From: an uncultured Verrucomicrobia subdivision 3 bacterium
GTDB lineage: Bacteria > Verrucomicrobiota > Verrucomicrobiia > Limisphaerales > UBA11358
Direction of reading: 5' to 3'
Length of the DNA stretch: 64,000 bases
NCBI GenBank assembly: GCA_903858275.1
Contig: CAIOIC010000100.1
Span: forward strand, 1 to 64,000
The notes beneath the pieces are model-generated. The model saw only the letters and a program-made list of their open reading frames with translations. It did not search any database and was not told the DNA's origin. Position 1 is the stretch's first letter, and each line of letters starts with the position of its first letter. Both the position numbers and the translations under genes were made by a program. Positions 25,313 through 34,820 of the stretch are shown here, piece after piece.

Positions 25313-26521
25313 TTACTTTTTACCCTTGGTAACATCCTGCCAGCCTTGCGCCTTGATGAGGGCATCAACGTCCGTCCTAGGGCCGTAGCCAGCCGGGATG
25401 AGATTCCATTTATCCAGATATTTGAAAGCTGCGCCCAGATCTTTCACTTCGTCTTTCTTGCCCGCGAGTTTGTCTTTGGGCAATTGGCTCAACTTTTGGA
25501 GATATTTGCCGGTCAGTTCCGTGGCCTGCTTGACGACGGCATCCTGTTTCTCATAAGGCAGGGATTCCAACGCGCGGAGCAATTCCGGCAGCGGATTATC
25601 CGCAGAAGCCAGCCTGGCGGCGTCCGCGCGGATGGTGGCGGCGATCTCCTTGCGCTTGGCGGCGGTTTCTTCCGCGGTCAACGGGCCGTGTGACGGCGTC
25701 ACGCCGGTGCGCGGCGGCAGTTCGCGGAGCCAGATGTTGCGAAAGCGGACCGGGTTGCCGTGGTCTTGAAGTTTGAGCACGCCTTTTTCCGGCATCGGGC
25801 CGGGCTTGCTGCGCTTCTGATGACCGCCGGTGCCATCCGGGGCGAGGCGGTCCTGAACCAGAATGCCGTTGCAATAAACCGTGACATAGCCGGGATCCAC
25901 GCACTTTTCGTTTTCGTAAATCGGGCGGCGGAACTCGATGTCAATGAACTGAAACTCGCCGGGCGACCGCAGGGCGTTGGCGGCCGGGGGATTGATGCCG
26001 TAAACCGAACAGGCAAAACCGTCGGCGTAAGTCGGGTTGTCGTAATTGTCCAGCACCTGGATTTCCAATGAGCCCATCAGAAAAATGCCACTGTTGCCGC
26101 GTCCCTGACTTTCACCCTGGGGCGGCGTCGGCGACGCCCATTCGACATGGAGCTGGCAATCGCCGAATTGCTGCTTGGTGCGGACATAGCCGGACTTGGG
26201 CACACATTCCATAGCTCCGTCGCGGATGATCCATTTTGTCGGCTCAATTTCCTTCTTGTCCGCTTCCCATTTGGCCAGCGCGGCTTCGGTGCCATCGAAT
26301 AAAATGACTGCCCCGGCGGGCGCTTTGGCCTTGGCCGCGAGTTCGCTGGCCGGCTTGGGTTCGACGCGCGGCGGCTGCGGACGGTTGCGGTCATGAATGG
26401 CCCAGGGATGGCGATCATCCGGCGGGTCGCCATAGAATGCCTTGCCCGTGTTGGCCGCCTGAATGGTGCCGCTGGCTAAAATCGCCAGCCCGATGGTCGC
26501 AATGATACGATTTGCTTTCAT
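25313..26521 (-). CDS. Secreted DUF1080 (3-keto-disaccharide hydrolase / LamG-like) protein
   Basis: A 402-residue exported protein. The signal peptide is MKANRIIATIGLAILASGTIQAA. The DUF1080 beta-sandwich spans about residues 70-260 and contains VILFDGTEAALAKW, RGNSGIFLMGSLEIQVLDNY, GEFQFIDIEFRRP and the ending PVRFRNIWLREL. A helical C-terminal region of ~130 residues follows. DUF1080 proteins are lectin-like or act on 3-keto-glycosides and are abundant in Verrucomicrobiota and Planctomycetota. I chose ATG 26521 because the longer ORF reads through noncoding sequence upstream. Confidence 0.85.
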   Translation of the reverse strand: MKANRIIATIGLAILASGTIQAANTGKAFYGDPPDDRHPWAIHDRNRPQPPRVEPKPASELAAKAKAPAGAVILFDGTEAALAKWEADKKEIEPTKWIIRDGAMECVPKSGYVRTKQQFGDCQLHVEWASPTPPQGESQGRGNSGIFLMGSLEIQVLDNYDNPTYADGFACSVYGINPPAANALRSPGEFQFIDIEFRRPIYENEKCVDPGYVTVYCNGILVQDRLAPDGTGGHQKRSKPGPMPEKGVLKLQDHGNPVRFRNIWLRELPPRTGVTPSHGPLTAEETAAKRKEIAATIRADAARLASADNPLPELLRALESLPYEKQDAVVKQATELTGKYLQKLSQLPKDKLAGKKDEVKDLGAAFKYLDKWNLIPAGYGPRTDVDALIKAQGWQDVTKGKK

Positions 26522-26558
26522 GGTTATGGGGTGAATGATATGCGCAGCCGGAAAAAAC

Positions 26559-27923
26559 TCAAAGAGTTTCAAATCCCTGCTGCCGGAGCCGCTGAAGTTT
26601 GTAAAGCAAGGCGCGCCGGCTGATGCCCAAAGCCTTGGCCGTCTCGGTCCGGTTGAAATTCTGCTGGCGGAGGGTGAGCAAAATCGCGTTCCGCTCAATC
26701 TCATCCAACGGCGCAGGGGCCGCCGCCGCCAACGGCGCCTGTCTGGCCACCTCCCGGAGTTTCGCCGGCAGATGCTCGGGCAAAATCAATTCACTTTGCG
26801 AAAGCAGGGCGGCGCGCTCCATGGCGTTGCGCAACTCCCGCACGTTGCCCGGCCAGGCATAATTTTCCAGACAGTCCGTGGTCGCCGCCGCCAGCCGGGC
26901 GCGGTTGCGGGCGAATTCGGCGACGAACAGATTGGCCAGCGGCGAAATATCTTCCCGCCGCTCGCGCAACGGCGGCAAAGGCAGCTCCACCACGTTCAAC
27001 CGGTAAAACAAGTCCTCGCGGAACCGCCCCGTCTTCACCTCGTCTTCGAGATTGCGATTGCTCGCCGCGAGAATCCGCGCGTTCGTGTGAATCTCGCGGT
27101 TCGAGCCGATGCGCTGGAATTTTCCATCCTGCATCACGCGCAGCAATTTCGCCTGCAACGGCGGGGTCATCTCCGCAATCTCATCCAGAAAAATCGTCCC
27201 GCCATCCGCCTCCTCAAACCGGCCGATCCGCTGGGCCGTTGCGCCGGTGAACGCCCCGCGCTCGTGCCCGAACAGCTCGCTCTCCAGCAAGGTCTCGGGA
27301 ATGGCCGCGCAATTCACCTTCACCAGCGGGCCGCCGACGCGCGGACTCCAGCCGTGAATCACATCCGCCACCACTTCCTTGCCCGTGCCGCTTTCGCCGG
27401 TGATGAGCACGCGCGCTTCCGACGGCGCGATGAGCGCGACCTGCTGAAACAGCGCCGCCATCAGCGGACTTTGCGCCACGATATTCGCCGGCAGCGGTTT
27501 GGCCGCGCCCAGCTTCACCGCCACAGTCGGCTCCATGCCCGTGGCCTGCCGCACCGTGGCGAGCAGCTCGTCGAGATCAATCGGCTTGGCGAGATAGTTC
27601 AGCGCCCCGTCGCGCATCGCCACCACCGCTTCGCGAATGTCGGCGTAGGCGGTGACGAGCAATACCGGCAGCGTGGGAAATTTCTGACGCACCAGCCGCA
27701 GCGTGTCGAGGCCGGACAAACCCGGCATCCGCACGTCGGAAATCATCATGGAAAAACTTTCGGCGGCGAGAACGGTAAGGGCGCGGTCGCCGGAATCGGC
27801 CAGCACGGTTTCAAAATTCTGGGTGCGCAAAAACGAGTCCAGCAGACTGCGCTGCCCCGGATCGTCATCCACGATCAGGATGCGCGGCGGCAGCGGGGTT
27901 GGTTTGCGCGGTTCAGTGGCCAC
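26559..27923 (-). CDS. NtrC-family sigma-54-dependent response regulator
   Basis: A protein of about 454 residues with three domains. The receiver has phospho-acceptor Asp in SDVRMPGLSG. The AAA+ domain has Walker A GESGTGKE, the sigma-54 contact loop GAFTGA and Walker B GGTIFLDEI. A Fis-type helix-turn-helix lies at the end (NRTETAKALGISRRALLYKLQ). It activates sigma-54 promoters when phosphorylated. The start is uncertain: GTG 27923 is given, and TTG 27956 would add 11 residues. It is the last gene of the T2SS operon, 42 bp after the kinase stop with the chosen start. Confidence 0.92.
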   Translation of the reverse strand: MATEPRKPTPLPPRILIVDDDPGQRSLLDSFLRTQNFETVLADSGDRALTVLAAESFSMMISDVRMPGLSGLDTLRLVRQKFPTLPVLLVTAYADIREAVVAMRDGALNYLAKPIDLDELLATVRQATGMEPTVAVKLGAAKPLPANIVAQSPLMAALFQQVALIAPSEARVLITGESGTGKEVVADVIHGWSPRVGGPLVKVNCAAIPETLLESELFGHERGAFTGATAQRIGRFEEADGGTIFLDEIAEMTPPLQAKLLRVMQDGKFQRIGSNREIHTNARILAASNRNLEDEVKTGRFREDLFYRLNVVELPLPPLRERREDISPLANLFVAEFARNRARLAAATTDCLENYAWPGNVRELRNAMERAALLSQSELILPEHLPAKLREVARQAPLAAAAPAPLDEIERNAILLTLRQQNFNRTETAKALGISRRALLYKLQRLRQQGFETL

Positions 27924-27965
27924 GGCAGGGAAACTAGTCCAAAACCCCGGTGGCAAAAAGCAATT

Positions 27966-29480
27966 TCACGCCGCCAGTTTCAAATGCGAGATGCGGAAGA
28001 CGGCGCCGTGCGGCTCATTGGCGAGGCATTGGATTTCCCAGCCGTGCGCGGAAACGATCTGCTGCACCACGGCCAGGCCGAGGCCGGTGCCTTTTTGGTG
28101 CGTGGTGAAGTAGGGCTTGAAAATCTCCCGGCGCTTTTCCGGCGGCACGCCGGGGCCGTCGTCGCGAACTTCTAAAACCGCTTCCTGATTTTCCATCCGC
28201 CGGATGCCGATTTGAATCGCGCCGCTTTGCCCCACGGCCTGCATCGCGTTGATGAGCAAATTAAAGAGCACCTGCCGCAGCAGTTGTTCATCCGCCTCGA
28301 TGGCCAGCGGTTCGCCGGTGACTTCCACGCGCAATTGTTTTTCCGCGATGTCGTGGCCGAGGGTGCGGAGAATCTCATTGGCGGCGGCCGTCAAAACGAG
28401 GTTCGTCCGCCGCACTTCGCGGGGTTTCGAATAGTTGATGAACTCGGTGAGCTGCGCGGTCACTTTGTCGGTCTCATCCACGATGGTCTTGGTTTTGTCG
28501 CGCACTTCGGGCGAGGCGTCCGGCAGCCGCGAAACGATCTGCGCGAGACCGCGAATGATGTTGAGCGGATTGCGCGTCTCGTGGGCGAGCCCGGCGGCCG
28601 CGAGGTTCAATTCCTTGAGGTGCGAGTTTTGTTCGCTGGCGCGGACGAGGCGGATTTGCAAGTCGGCGGTTCTCGACATGTTGCGCCAGGCCAGGCCGAT
28701 GCCGAGCGCGGAAATGCCGGCAAAAAAGCTGACAACGCCGCGCAGCCACCAGTCATCCGCGCGGACAGCGCGCAGGTTTTCCGTGGACATCGCCAGCACC
28801 AGCGCATGCAACTCGCGCTTGGCGGTGAGCGCCTTGAACTCGGCCTCCTTCATGCCATGGAGCCACGGTGGACGCCGGCCGCCGCCGCTCGCCCGCGCTT
28901 GCCCGGCGTCATTCGTGGCTGGCGGCAGCGATGATCCGGCGAGGGCGTTGGTCTCGTTTGGATTCCGTTCGGGTCGGGAAAAATCCCGGTCGCGGGAGGT
29001 CGCGTTGGTCATCTCGCGGAACGGCGGCAGAACAACGGTGGAATTGGTGGCGCCTTCCGGCCGGACGCTGGCGCCGGCCATCGGCATCACAAAGGTGACA
29101 AAACTATCCGACCAGTGTTCGCCTTCGGTGGAGAGTTCGCGCGAAAGCAGATTGGTGTCGCCGGCGGTGACCACGGGATTACCTTCGGTGTTGAGCAAGC
29201 CGACCGCCACCAGTCCGCTGGAACTGACGATGGCATTGGTGCGGCTGTTGACCAGCTCATTGAGCACCGGTTCCAGCCGCTCCTGAAAAATCGCGCCGCG
29301 AAAACGCAGGGCGCGGGTGACGGCGCCCAGGGTGCTGGCGATTTCACGGGAGCGATTGCGGAGGTCCGACTTGGCGACCTCGACCACCCGGAAATGTTCC
29401 TGGCATTGCCAGCCCGCCACAACCAGCCACATGCCGGCGAGCAGGCCGTAGACCAGTTTGCTTTGCCGTTTGAGTTCCAT
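27966..29480 (-). CDS. Membrane sensor histidine kinase
   Basis: A 504-residue kinase, presumably the partner of the NtrC-type regulator. The N-terminal span is LVYGLLAGMWLVVAGW; a periplasmic sensor region of ~220 residues is rich in Asn, Thr and Gly; a second span is near residue 250 (GVVSFFAGISALGIGLAW). The H-box is AAAGLAHETRNPLNIIRG, and the ATPase domain shows the N-box LFNLLINAMQAVG and G-boxes VRDDGPGVPP and TGLGLAVVQQI. No HAMP domain is obvious. It starts 42 bp downstream of the secretin-domain gene and so appears to be in the same operon. Confidence 0.93.
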   Translation of the reverse strand: MELKRQSKLVYGLLAGMWLVVAGWQCQEHFRVVEVAKSDLRNRSREIASTLGAVTRALRFRGAIFQERLEPVLNELVNSRTNAIVSSSGLVAVGLLNTEGNPVVTAGDTNLLSRELSTEGEHWSDSFVTFVMPMAGASVRPEGATNSTVVLPPFREMTNATSRDRDFSRPERNPNETNALAGSSLPPATNDAGQARASGGGRRPPWLHGMKEAEFKALTAKRELHALVLAMSTENLRAVRADDWWLRGVVSFFAGISALGIGLAWRNMSRTADLQIRLVRASEQNSHLKELNLAAAGLAHETRNPLNIIRGLAQIVSRLPDASPEVRDKTKTIVDETDKVTAQLTEFINYSKPREVRRTNLVLTAAANEILRTLGHDIAEKQLRVEVTGEPLAIEADEQLLRQVLFNLLINAMQAVGQSGAIQIGIRRMENQEAVLEVRDDGPGVPPEKRREIFKPYFTTHQKGTGLGLAVVQQIVSAHGWEIQCLANEPHGAVFRISHLKLAA

Positions 29481-29522
29481 CGCGGAGTCCAGTTTGTCGG
29501 GGCGGCGTGAAAAGACAAATTT

Positions 29523-30758
29523 CTAATTTCTCTTCACCGGCACGCGTTCGAGGAAACGATTCAGTTCCAGCTCGCTGACGGAATTGGTGATGGCGGAGGC
29601 CTGGCCGGTTTCGTTCACCGCCATGGCCGCCAGCATCGTCGGCGATTTGACGATGTGCGGCGTCAGAAACATCAGCAGCTCCGTCTTCGTGTCGCTCTTG
29701 GCGCTGGACTTGAACAGCATTCCCAGCAGGGGGATATCGCCCAGCAGCGGCACCTTGCTGTCGGAGGAGGATTTGGTGTTGGAAATCAAGCCGCCAATGA
29801 CCACGGTCTGCGCGTCCGGCGTCACCACCACCGTGTCCGCGGAACGGACATTGAGCGTCGGGGCATAAACCGCGCTGCCGCCGAGGATTCCGCCGCCGCT
29901 GGCAATCTGTTGACCGGGCGTGGAGGTGTCCACCACGGAGGTTTGCGGCTGGAGAATCATTTCCACGAGGTTGTTTTGCCCGATGAACGGCGTAACGTTC
30001 AGGATGATGCCGACCGAGGTGTAGGTGCCGTTGATGATGGGTGTGGTATTGTTGCCCACTGAGTTGTAAGAAACACCGCTCGGCATGTAAATGGACTGGC
30101 CGACCACGATTTTGGCGAGCTGTCCGTCCCGCGCCAGAATGGACGGACGCGAAAGCACCTGCGCCTTGCCCGCCTGGGCAATGGCCTTCAGGGTTGCCTG
30201 AAAATCCTTGCCCATGATTTGGTAAAACCCGTTCGGCCCGCCCGATCCCGGGGACAACGCCGCCAAACCAGATGAACCCATCCCGTTAAAATTCGTCACG
30301 ACCGTATTGGCACCCGCCAAGCCAAACACGTTTGCCGCACTGGCCCCAATGCCGCTGCCGAGGTTGTTTTTGACATAAGCGCCTTCGATACCGATGTCCA
30401 AGTCGTCATTGCGCTGCACCTCCATGAACACCACCTTGATCAGCACCTGCGGTTTGGGCGCGTCGAGGCTGGCGAGGATGTTGCTGATTTGCTGGCTCGT
30501 TTCCTCGTCCGCGATGACCACGATGTTATGCGTCTCCGGGTCCACGGTGATGACCGCGCTGCCGATGGAGCCGTTATTATTGTATTGGCCCGCCATTGTG
30601 GATTGGCTACCGCCGGCACGATTGGCAGTGCCCGCGCCGGCGCCCAAGCCGCCAAAGCCACCGAAGCCGCCGCGCTGCTGGGCATAAAGTTCAACAGCGG
30701 GGCAAAGGAGCAAAGCCAGCGTTACCGCGGAAACTGTTGTAAAAGTGTTGGTCTTCAT
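29523..30758 (-). CDS. T2SS secretin barrel protein (C-terminal half of a split GspD)
   Basis: A 411-residue outer-membrane protein with its own signal peptide (TVSAVTLALLLCPAVELYA). A Gly/Asn-rich linker follows, then one N3-like ring domain (AVITVDPETHNIVVIADEE ... ASLDAPKPQVLIKVVFMEV). The full secretin domain starts near residue 180, with VLSRPSILARDGQLAKIVVG and the conserved ending VPLLGDIPLLGMLFKS plus LLMFLTPHIV. It lacks the N0-N2 domains of a normal ~650-residue GspD; those are in the gene immediately upstream. The 21-bp gap and separate signal peptides rule out a simple frameshift. Confidence 0.88.
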   Translation of the reverse strand: MKTNTFTTVSAVTLALLLCPAVELYAQQRGGFGGFGGLGAGAGTANRAGGSQSTMAGQYNNNGSIGSAVITVDPETHNIVVIADEETSQQISNILASLDAPKPQVLIKVVFMEVQRNDDLDIGIEGAYVKNNLGSGIGASAANVFGLAGANTVVTNFNGMGSSGLAALSPGSGGPNGFYQIMGKDFQATLKAIAQAGKAQVLSRPSILARDGQLAKIVVGQSIYMPSGVSYNSVGNNTTPIINGTYTSVGIILNVTPFIGQNNLVEMILQPQTSVVDTSTPGQQIASGGGILGGSAVYAPTLNVRSADTVVVTPDAQTVVIGGLISNTKSSSDSKVPLLGDIPLLGMLFKSSAKSDTKTELLMFLTPHIVKSPTMLAAMAVNETGQASAITNSVSELELNRFLERVPVKRN

Positions 30759-30779
30759 AGTTATTGTTGCTTTTAAATT

Positions 30780-32219
30780 TTAGAACTGCAATCCGCCCGC
30801 GCCACTGGTGCGCCCGCGGCTGGTGGTGCCGGAACTGGATGAGCTGCCCGAGGAGGTGGCGTTGTTTTGCGCCCGCTGCATCAACGCGCTGCTCTGCGAC
30901 GAACCGCTACCGGTGCGCGTCGAGCCGCTCGATTGGAACATGCTTTGCAGCACCTGCGCCGCCTGCTGCGGATCGCCGTTCTTCATCTGGAACACAAAGA
31001 CTTTCTGGTCGCGCGTTGAAGGCACATCCAAATCGGTCATCATGTCGGCGATTTGATCCATCAAATCCTTCGGCGCGGTCACGATGACCGCCTGAATGCG
31101 AGCGTCAGGCACCACATTGACCTGCATCGCTTTTTTGACGCGGTCGTTTGCACCGCCACCGGCAGTGGCCGCGCTGGCCGCGCTCGCCATCCGTTGGAAA
31201 AAACTCGCGCCGCCGCCGCCGCCGCCGCGCCCGGAAAAACGAGTCGGGGACTGGGCGGCAGAGCCGGAAGTGCTGCTTGGGAAAATGCTCGCGAGTTCCG
31301 ACGCCACGTCGATCGGGCTGGCGTGTTTCAGACGGAACACGCGAATCTCCGTTTCCGACTGCGCGCTGCTGTCAATCGCCTTGATGATTTCCGTCAGGTG
31401 CCGGATGTTTTGCTGGGTATCGGTGATGACAATGGAATTGCCGGCTTCGTTGGCCACCACCGTTGCCTGCGGCGAAACAAACGACGTCAAATCCGAAACC
31501 AATTGCCGCGCTTCGACGAAACGGATCGGAATGATTTGCGTCACAATCTCGGCGTTCTTCGGGATTTCCTCCGGATTGTTGCCGGTCTTCACGGGAATAT
31601 CGCGCGTCTTCGCGTCGTTTTTGTCCACGATGTTCAGGGTGCGTCCGTTCCGTATGGCGGCATAGTTGTTTTTGTTCAGCACGGAATTCAGCAAGTCCAC
31701 CGCCTCATCCCGGGTCAAATGGCTGCCTTTGACCGTCACGTTGCCGCTCACGCGCGTGTCGAGCACGATGATGAGCCCCGCCGCGTCGCTCAAATAATTC
31801 AGCACCATCTCCAGCGGCGCGTTGCGGAAATTCAACTGGATGTCGTTCGGGTTGTTCGTGCCGCTGGGCTGCGCCGGCGGAATGAAACTCGTTTGAGCAA
31901 TCTCACTCGCCACCGCTTTAGATTGTCCGGGCAGGATGATCGGCGGTTCGGAAACCGCTTTCTTTCCGGGGTCATTGGTGTTGGCGGCGGCAGTGGCCTG
32001 GGCCTGAATGACTTCATTCGTCAGGGCCGCGGCGATGGCCGCGATTATTTCCGGCGATGGCTGGGGCGGCACGCTTCCCGCCTCCGGGCCACCCGGCATG
32101 TTGTCTCCGGCGATATTGGGCGGTGGTGGCGGCGGATTGTTATTGCCCGGCGGGTCTTGCGCGATTATCGGCAGTCCGGCCACGCCCAGCGTCAGTAAGG
32201 TTAAGATAATTTTTTTCAT
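30780..32219 (-). CDS. Periplasmic N-domain protein (N-terminal half of a split GspD)
   Basis: A 479-residue exported protein (signal peptide MKKIILTLLTLGVAGLPIIAQ). After a Pro/Ala linker it carries GspD N-domains. N0 is IQLNFRNAPLEMVLNYLSDAAGL; the following ring domains have TQIIPIRFVEARQLVSDL, IVITDTQQNIRHLTEIIKAID, and FRLKHASPIDVASELASIF with a Gly/Ser-rich loop, then VVPDARIQAVIVTAPKDLMDQI. It ends in a Ser/Gly-rich tail (from about residue 425) with no secretin barrel. The barrel is the next gene. It overlaps the GspC-like gene by 4 bp. Confidence 0.85.
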   Translation of the reverse strand: MKKIILTLLTLGVAGLPIIAQDPPGNNNPPPPPPNIAGDNMPGGPEAGSVPPQPSPEIIAAIAAALTNEVIQAQATAAANTNDPGKKAVSEPPIILPGQSKAVASEIAQTSFIPPAQPSGTNNPNDIQLNFRNAPLEMVLNYLSDAAGLIIVLDTRVSGNVTVKGSHLTRDEAVDLLNSVLNKNNYAAIRNGRTLNIVDKNDAKTRDIPVKTGNNPEEIPKNAEIVTQIIPIRFVEARQLVSDLTSFVSPQATVVANEAGNSIVITDTQQNIRHLTEIIKAIDSSAQSETEIRVFRLKHASPIDVASELASIFPSSTSGSAAQSPTRFSGRGGGGGGASFFQRMASAASAATAGGGANDRVKKAMQVNVVPDARIQAVIVTAPKDLMDQIADMMTDLDVPSTRDQKVFVFQMKNGDPQQAAQVLQSMFQSSGSTRTGSGSSQSSALMQRAQNNATSSGSSSSSGTTSRGRTSGAGGLQF

Positions 32220-32833
32220 TGGTTCTCCTTGGCTCTTTTTTCCATCAGTCGTTTCAAGATTTCACTTTGCGCCCCCCCGGCAACCGGCACGCTGGGCGTG
32301 CTGCTGGCGCTCGAATTCCCGGCCGTGCCCGCCGCCGCGCCCGTTTCACTTGAGGGCGCGCCGGGGGGGATTTCCGCCGAACCGGAAAACTGCCAGCCGC
32401 CGGCTTCCTGGTGCATCCCGTCGCCGACTTTAAGCTCCAGCTTTTGCTTGCCGTCGGCCGATTCAATCCGCGCGCGGCCCGCCGCAATTTCCGTCACCGT
32501 ATAGTCCGCGATTTTTTCCGACACGATCAGGACTTTTTTCAAATCCGTGTCATTGCCGCTGAAAAAGGCAAAAAATCCCTTTTCGTAAGCCATCGTGCCA
32601 ACCAGCGTGAATGCCGGCGTCGAGGCCGAGCGGGTCCGTGGCCGGGTCGCCGGCGTCCGGGTCGAGGGGTAATGCGGCTGGCGGTTCGGATCGAAAATGT
32701 TCCGGTCCGTGACGAACCGGCTGAACGCCGTGTAATCCGTCGGGCCGGGGACGTTCCGATTGGCCTGCCCAAACACATCACCCGCCAGCACGACCGCCAG
32801 CGCAAAAACAAATTGGGTTTGCATGGTTTTCAT
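32216..32833 (-). CDS. GspC/PilP-like exported protein of the T2SS operon
   Basis: A 205-residue protein with an N-terminal signal sequence (TQFVFALAVVLAGDVFG). The core (~residues 35-135) has RNIFDPNRQP followed by FTLVGTMAYEKGFFAFF and KVGDGMHQ. That pattern, a short NIF/DP motif and a small beta domain, resembles the HR domain of GspC and PilP, which contact the secretin N0 domain. The C-terminus is disordered. It overlaps both neighbours by 4 bp. Homology is weak, so the name is tentative. Confidence 0.6.
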   Translation of the reverse strand: MKTMQTQFVFALAVVLAGDVFGQANRNVPGPTDYTAFSRFVTDRNIFDPNRQPHYPSTRTPATRPRTRSASTPAFTLVGTMAYEKGFFAFFSGNDTDLKKVLIVSEKIADYTVTEIAAGRARIESADGKQKLELKVGDGMHQEAGGWQFSGSAEIPPGAPSSETGAAAGTAGNSSASSTPSVPVAGGAQSEILKRLMEKRAKENQ

Positions 32834-33366
32834 TTTTTGTCGCGGGCAACCAAAGCCAGTCCGTTGATTTCCAGACTAAGCGTCATCTGCTGGCCGATGG
32901 TGTCGCGCGAAGTCAGTTCCACCGAGTCCACCTTGAGCGCCATCGGCCCTTTTTCCAGCGCATAGAGAAACTTGCTCAACGTCGCCAGGTCGCCCGCCGA
33001 TTCCACACGGCAGGCCAGCGTCAGATAATTCGTCGAATCGCTTTTCCACTGCGGCATGATGCTCGTCAGCTCCGCGCCCGCCTCGCGCGACCAGCCGTCC
33101 AGCGCCTTCAAAAACCGCTGTTCCGCCTGCGACGGGTTGGCGGGGAGTGCGTTGGCCTGCATCCAGTTCCAGCGGCTGCGGATGCCGGTCTCGCGCTTGA
33201 TCAGCTGCTGACCTTCGCCGACCTGCTTCTGCAACGACTTGATCTGCGCCTGCCGCGACGACCACCAGCCGCCGAGCGGTTCCAGAATGAAATTCACCCC
33301 GACCAGCAGCGCGAACGCCGCGATGGTCAGCACCACGAGAAATTGCTGGCGGTTCTCTATTTTCAT
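32830..33366 (-). CDS. GspM/PilO-like inner-membrane protein
   Basis: A 178-residue protein with one N-terminal span (QFLVVLTIAAFALLVGVNFIL), a coiled-coil region (SRQAQIKSLQKQVGEGQQLI) and a small periplasmic ferredoxin-like domain (YLTLACRVESAGDLATLSKFLYALE). This is the layout of GspM/PilO. ATG 33366 follows the upstream stop by 2 bp; the longer ORF to 33531 is an out-of-frame read through the GspL gene. Confidence 0.75.
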   Translation of the reverse strand: MKIENRQQFLVVLTIAAFALLVGVNFILEPLGGWWSSRQAQIKSLQKQVGEGQQLIKRETGIRSRWNWMQANALPANPSQAEQRFLKALDGWSREAGAELTSIMPQWKSDSTNYLTLACRVESAGDLATLSKFLYALEKGPMALKVDSVELTSRDTIGQQMTLSLEINGLALVARDKK

Positions 33367-33368
33367 TT

Positions 33369-34820
33369 TCACTCCGCGCCTCCGTTGTTGAGTTTGAAGC
33401 TGAACACAAACTGGATCGGCGGCTTGTTGCCGCGGCTCTGCTCGCGATGCACGGCGGTCACGCCCGGCAGCGCGCTCAATCTCGCCTCCACCGCCAGCAG
33501 CGACGCATTGTCCCTCGCCGAACCGGCGCAAGTCACCGTGCGGCCGTTGCGGATGGTGATGTTCTTCGCCGTCACTGCGCCGTCTTCGGGAAACGCCAGC
33601 GACAACTGCCGCAACACCGCCAGATTGTTGTAGGTGCCGCTATACCATGGCCGGAATTGATGGATCTGGCTTTGAATAGTTTCGAGTCCGGCGACTTTCG
33701 TCTGCATCTTCGACCATTGCGAACGCAGGCTCCACAACTGGTATTGCTGGAACAGGAAAACTCCCGCGACCAGCGCCGCGATTCCCGCCGCCACCGCGCC
33801 GGACTTGCGCAGCCGGCCGGAAGAATATTTCGTCACGAACTGCTCGAAGATATTCGGCTTCGGCGGCAGAAATTCGAACACCGGCTTTTCGCCCGCCAGC
33901 AGCCGCGCCGCAAGGCTGAACGCGGCGGAAACCGATGCCCCCACCGGCAGCGTCATGCCAAATTCATCCGGCGCATAAGCGGAAACCACTTCCACTTTCA
34001 GATCCAGCGCCTCCAGCTTCAGCTCCAATTCATCCGCCAGCAATTGCGCCAGTTCGCGCGGGCCGTAAATACGGATGCGTTTCACCGCCGCGCGCAATTC
34101 CGCGGGCAGTTGCCCCAGCGTCACGCGCGTTTCGCGCGCCACCAGATCCGGATGCAGCGTCAACCGGCCCGCCGTGTTTTCCACCGCGCCTTCCAGAGCG
34201 CGCAAGGCCACCACGCCGCCGTTGGTGATTTGCAAGCCGACATTGGTTTCGCCGATCACCAGCGCCAGCACGCCGTTGGAGCTCTTGCTCGACGCGGGTT
34301 GCAGCGCCGTCGCGCCCAGCACCAGGCTGGCCGGTTTCAATTTGGCCGCCGCCAAAACCTTTTCCAGCGCGGTGAGCTGGGTGATGGGAATGCCGGCGAG
34401 CAGAACATATTTTTTTTCGTCCGCCAGCGGGGTGCGGGAATTCGCGATTTGCAGCGTCGCCACGTCCGCATGGAATCCTTTTTCCGCCTCGAGCTGCAAC
34501 AGGCTCGTCGCGTCCGCCTCCGGCAGCGGCGGCAGTTCCGTTTGCGCCGTCAAAACCAGTTTCAACGGCACGCCGAGCACGCAGTCGCGTTCGCGGATGC
34601 CGACGGCATCCAGGTGGTTGCGGATTTCGCGTCCGACCAGTTCCGGCGCGGCGGTCAGCGGGTCCAGCGTGAGCGCGGCGGAAAAAGTCTGGAGCGGTTG
34701 CAGTGAACCATTCGTGCGTTTCAGCACCACGCCGTCGAGCCGGCTGCCGTCGAGCGTCAGGCCGACCACCGTGGTCAGCGTTTTGCCCCGGCCGAATTTG
34801 AATTTAAAATCAGGTTTCAT
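33369..34820 (-). CDS. GspL-like (PilM-PilN fused) T2SS assembly protein
   Basis: A 483-residue protein. The N-terminal ~330 residues resemble the actin-like cytoplasmic domain of GspL/PilM (TVVGLTLDGSRLDGVVLKR; VLALVIGETNVGLQI). One membrane span follows near residue 338 (GAVAAGIAALVAGVFLF), then a coiled coil and a PilN/GspL-type periplasmic domain ending KPPIQFVFSFKLNN. It would link the GspE ATPase to the periplasmic GspM. It overlaps gspK by 4 bp. Confidence 0.8.
   Translation of the reverse strand: MKPDFKFKFGRGKTLTTVVGLTLDGSRLDGVVLKRTNGSLQPLQTFSAALTLDPLTAAPELVGREIRNHLDAVGIRERDCVLGVPLKLVLTAQTELPPLPEADATSLLQLEAEKGFHADVATLQIANSRTPLADEKKYVLLAGIPITQLTALEKVLAAAKLKPASLVLGATALQPASSKSSNGVLALVIGETNVGLQITNGGVVALRALEGAVENTAGRLTLHPDLVARETRVTLGQLPAELRAAVKRIRIYGPRELAQLLADELELKLEALDLKVEVVSAYAPDEFGMTLPVGASVSAAFSLAARLLAGEKPVFEFLPPKPNIFEQFVTKYSSGRLRKSGAVAAGIAALVAGVFLFQQYQLWSLRSQWSKMQTKVAGLETIQSQIHQFRPWYSGTYNNLAVLRQLSLAFPEDGAVTAKNITIRNGRTVTCAGSARDNASLLAVEARLSALPGVTAVHREQSRGNKPPIQFVFSFKLNNGGAE

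Noticed and set aside
26535-28175. 546-residue plus-strand ORF opposite the NtrC-type regulator
   Set aside because: Shadow frame; the minus strand encodes an unmistakable receiver-AAA+-Fis protein.
29523-32219. Secretin split caused by a sequencing frameshift
   Set aside because: Each part has its own start and signal peptide, the first part ends in a long Ser/Gly tail and the second begins with a new leader; a single frameshift cannot create this.
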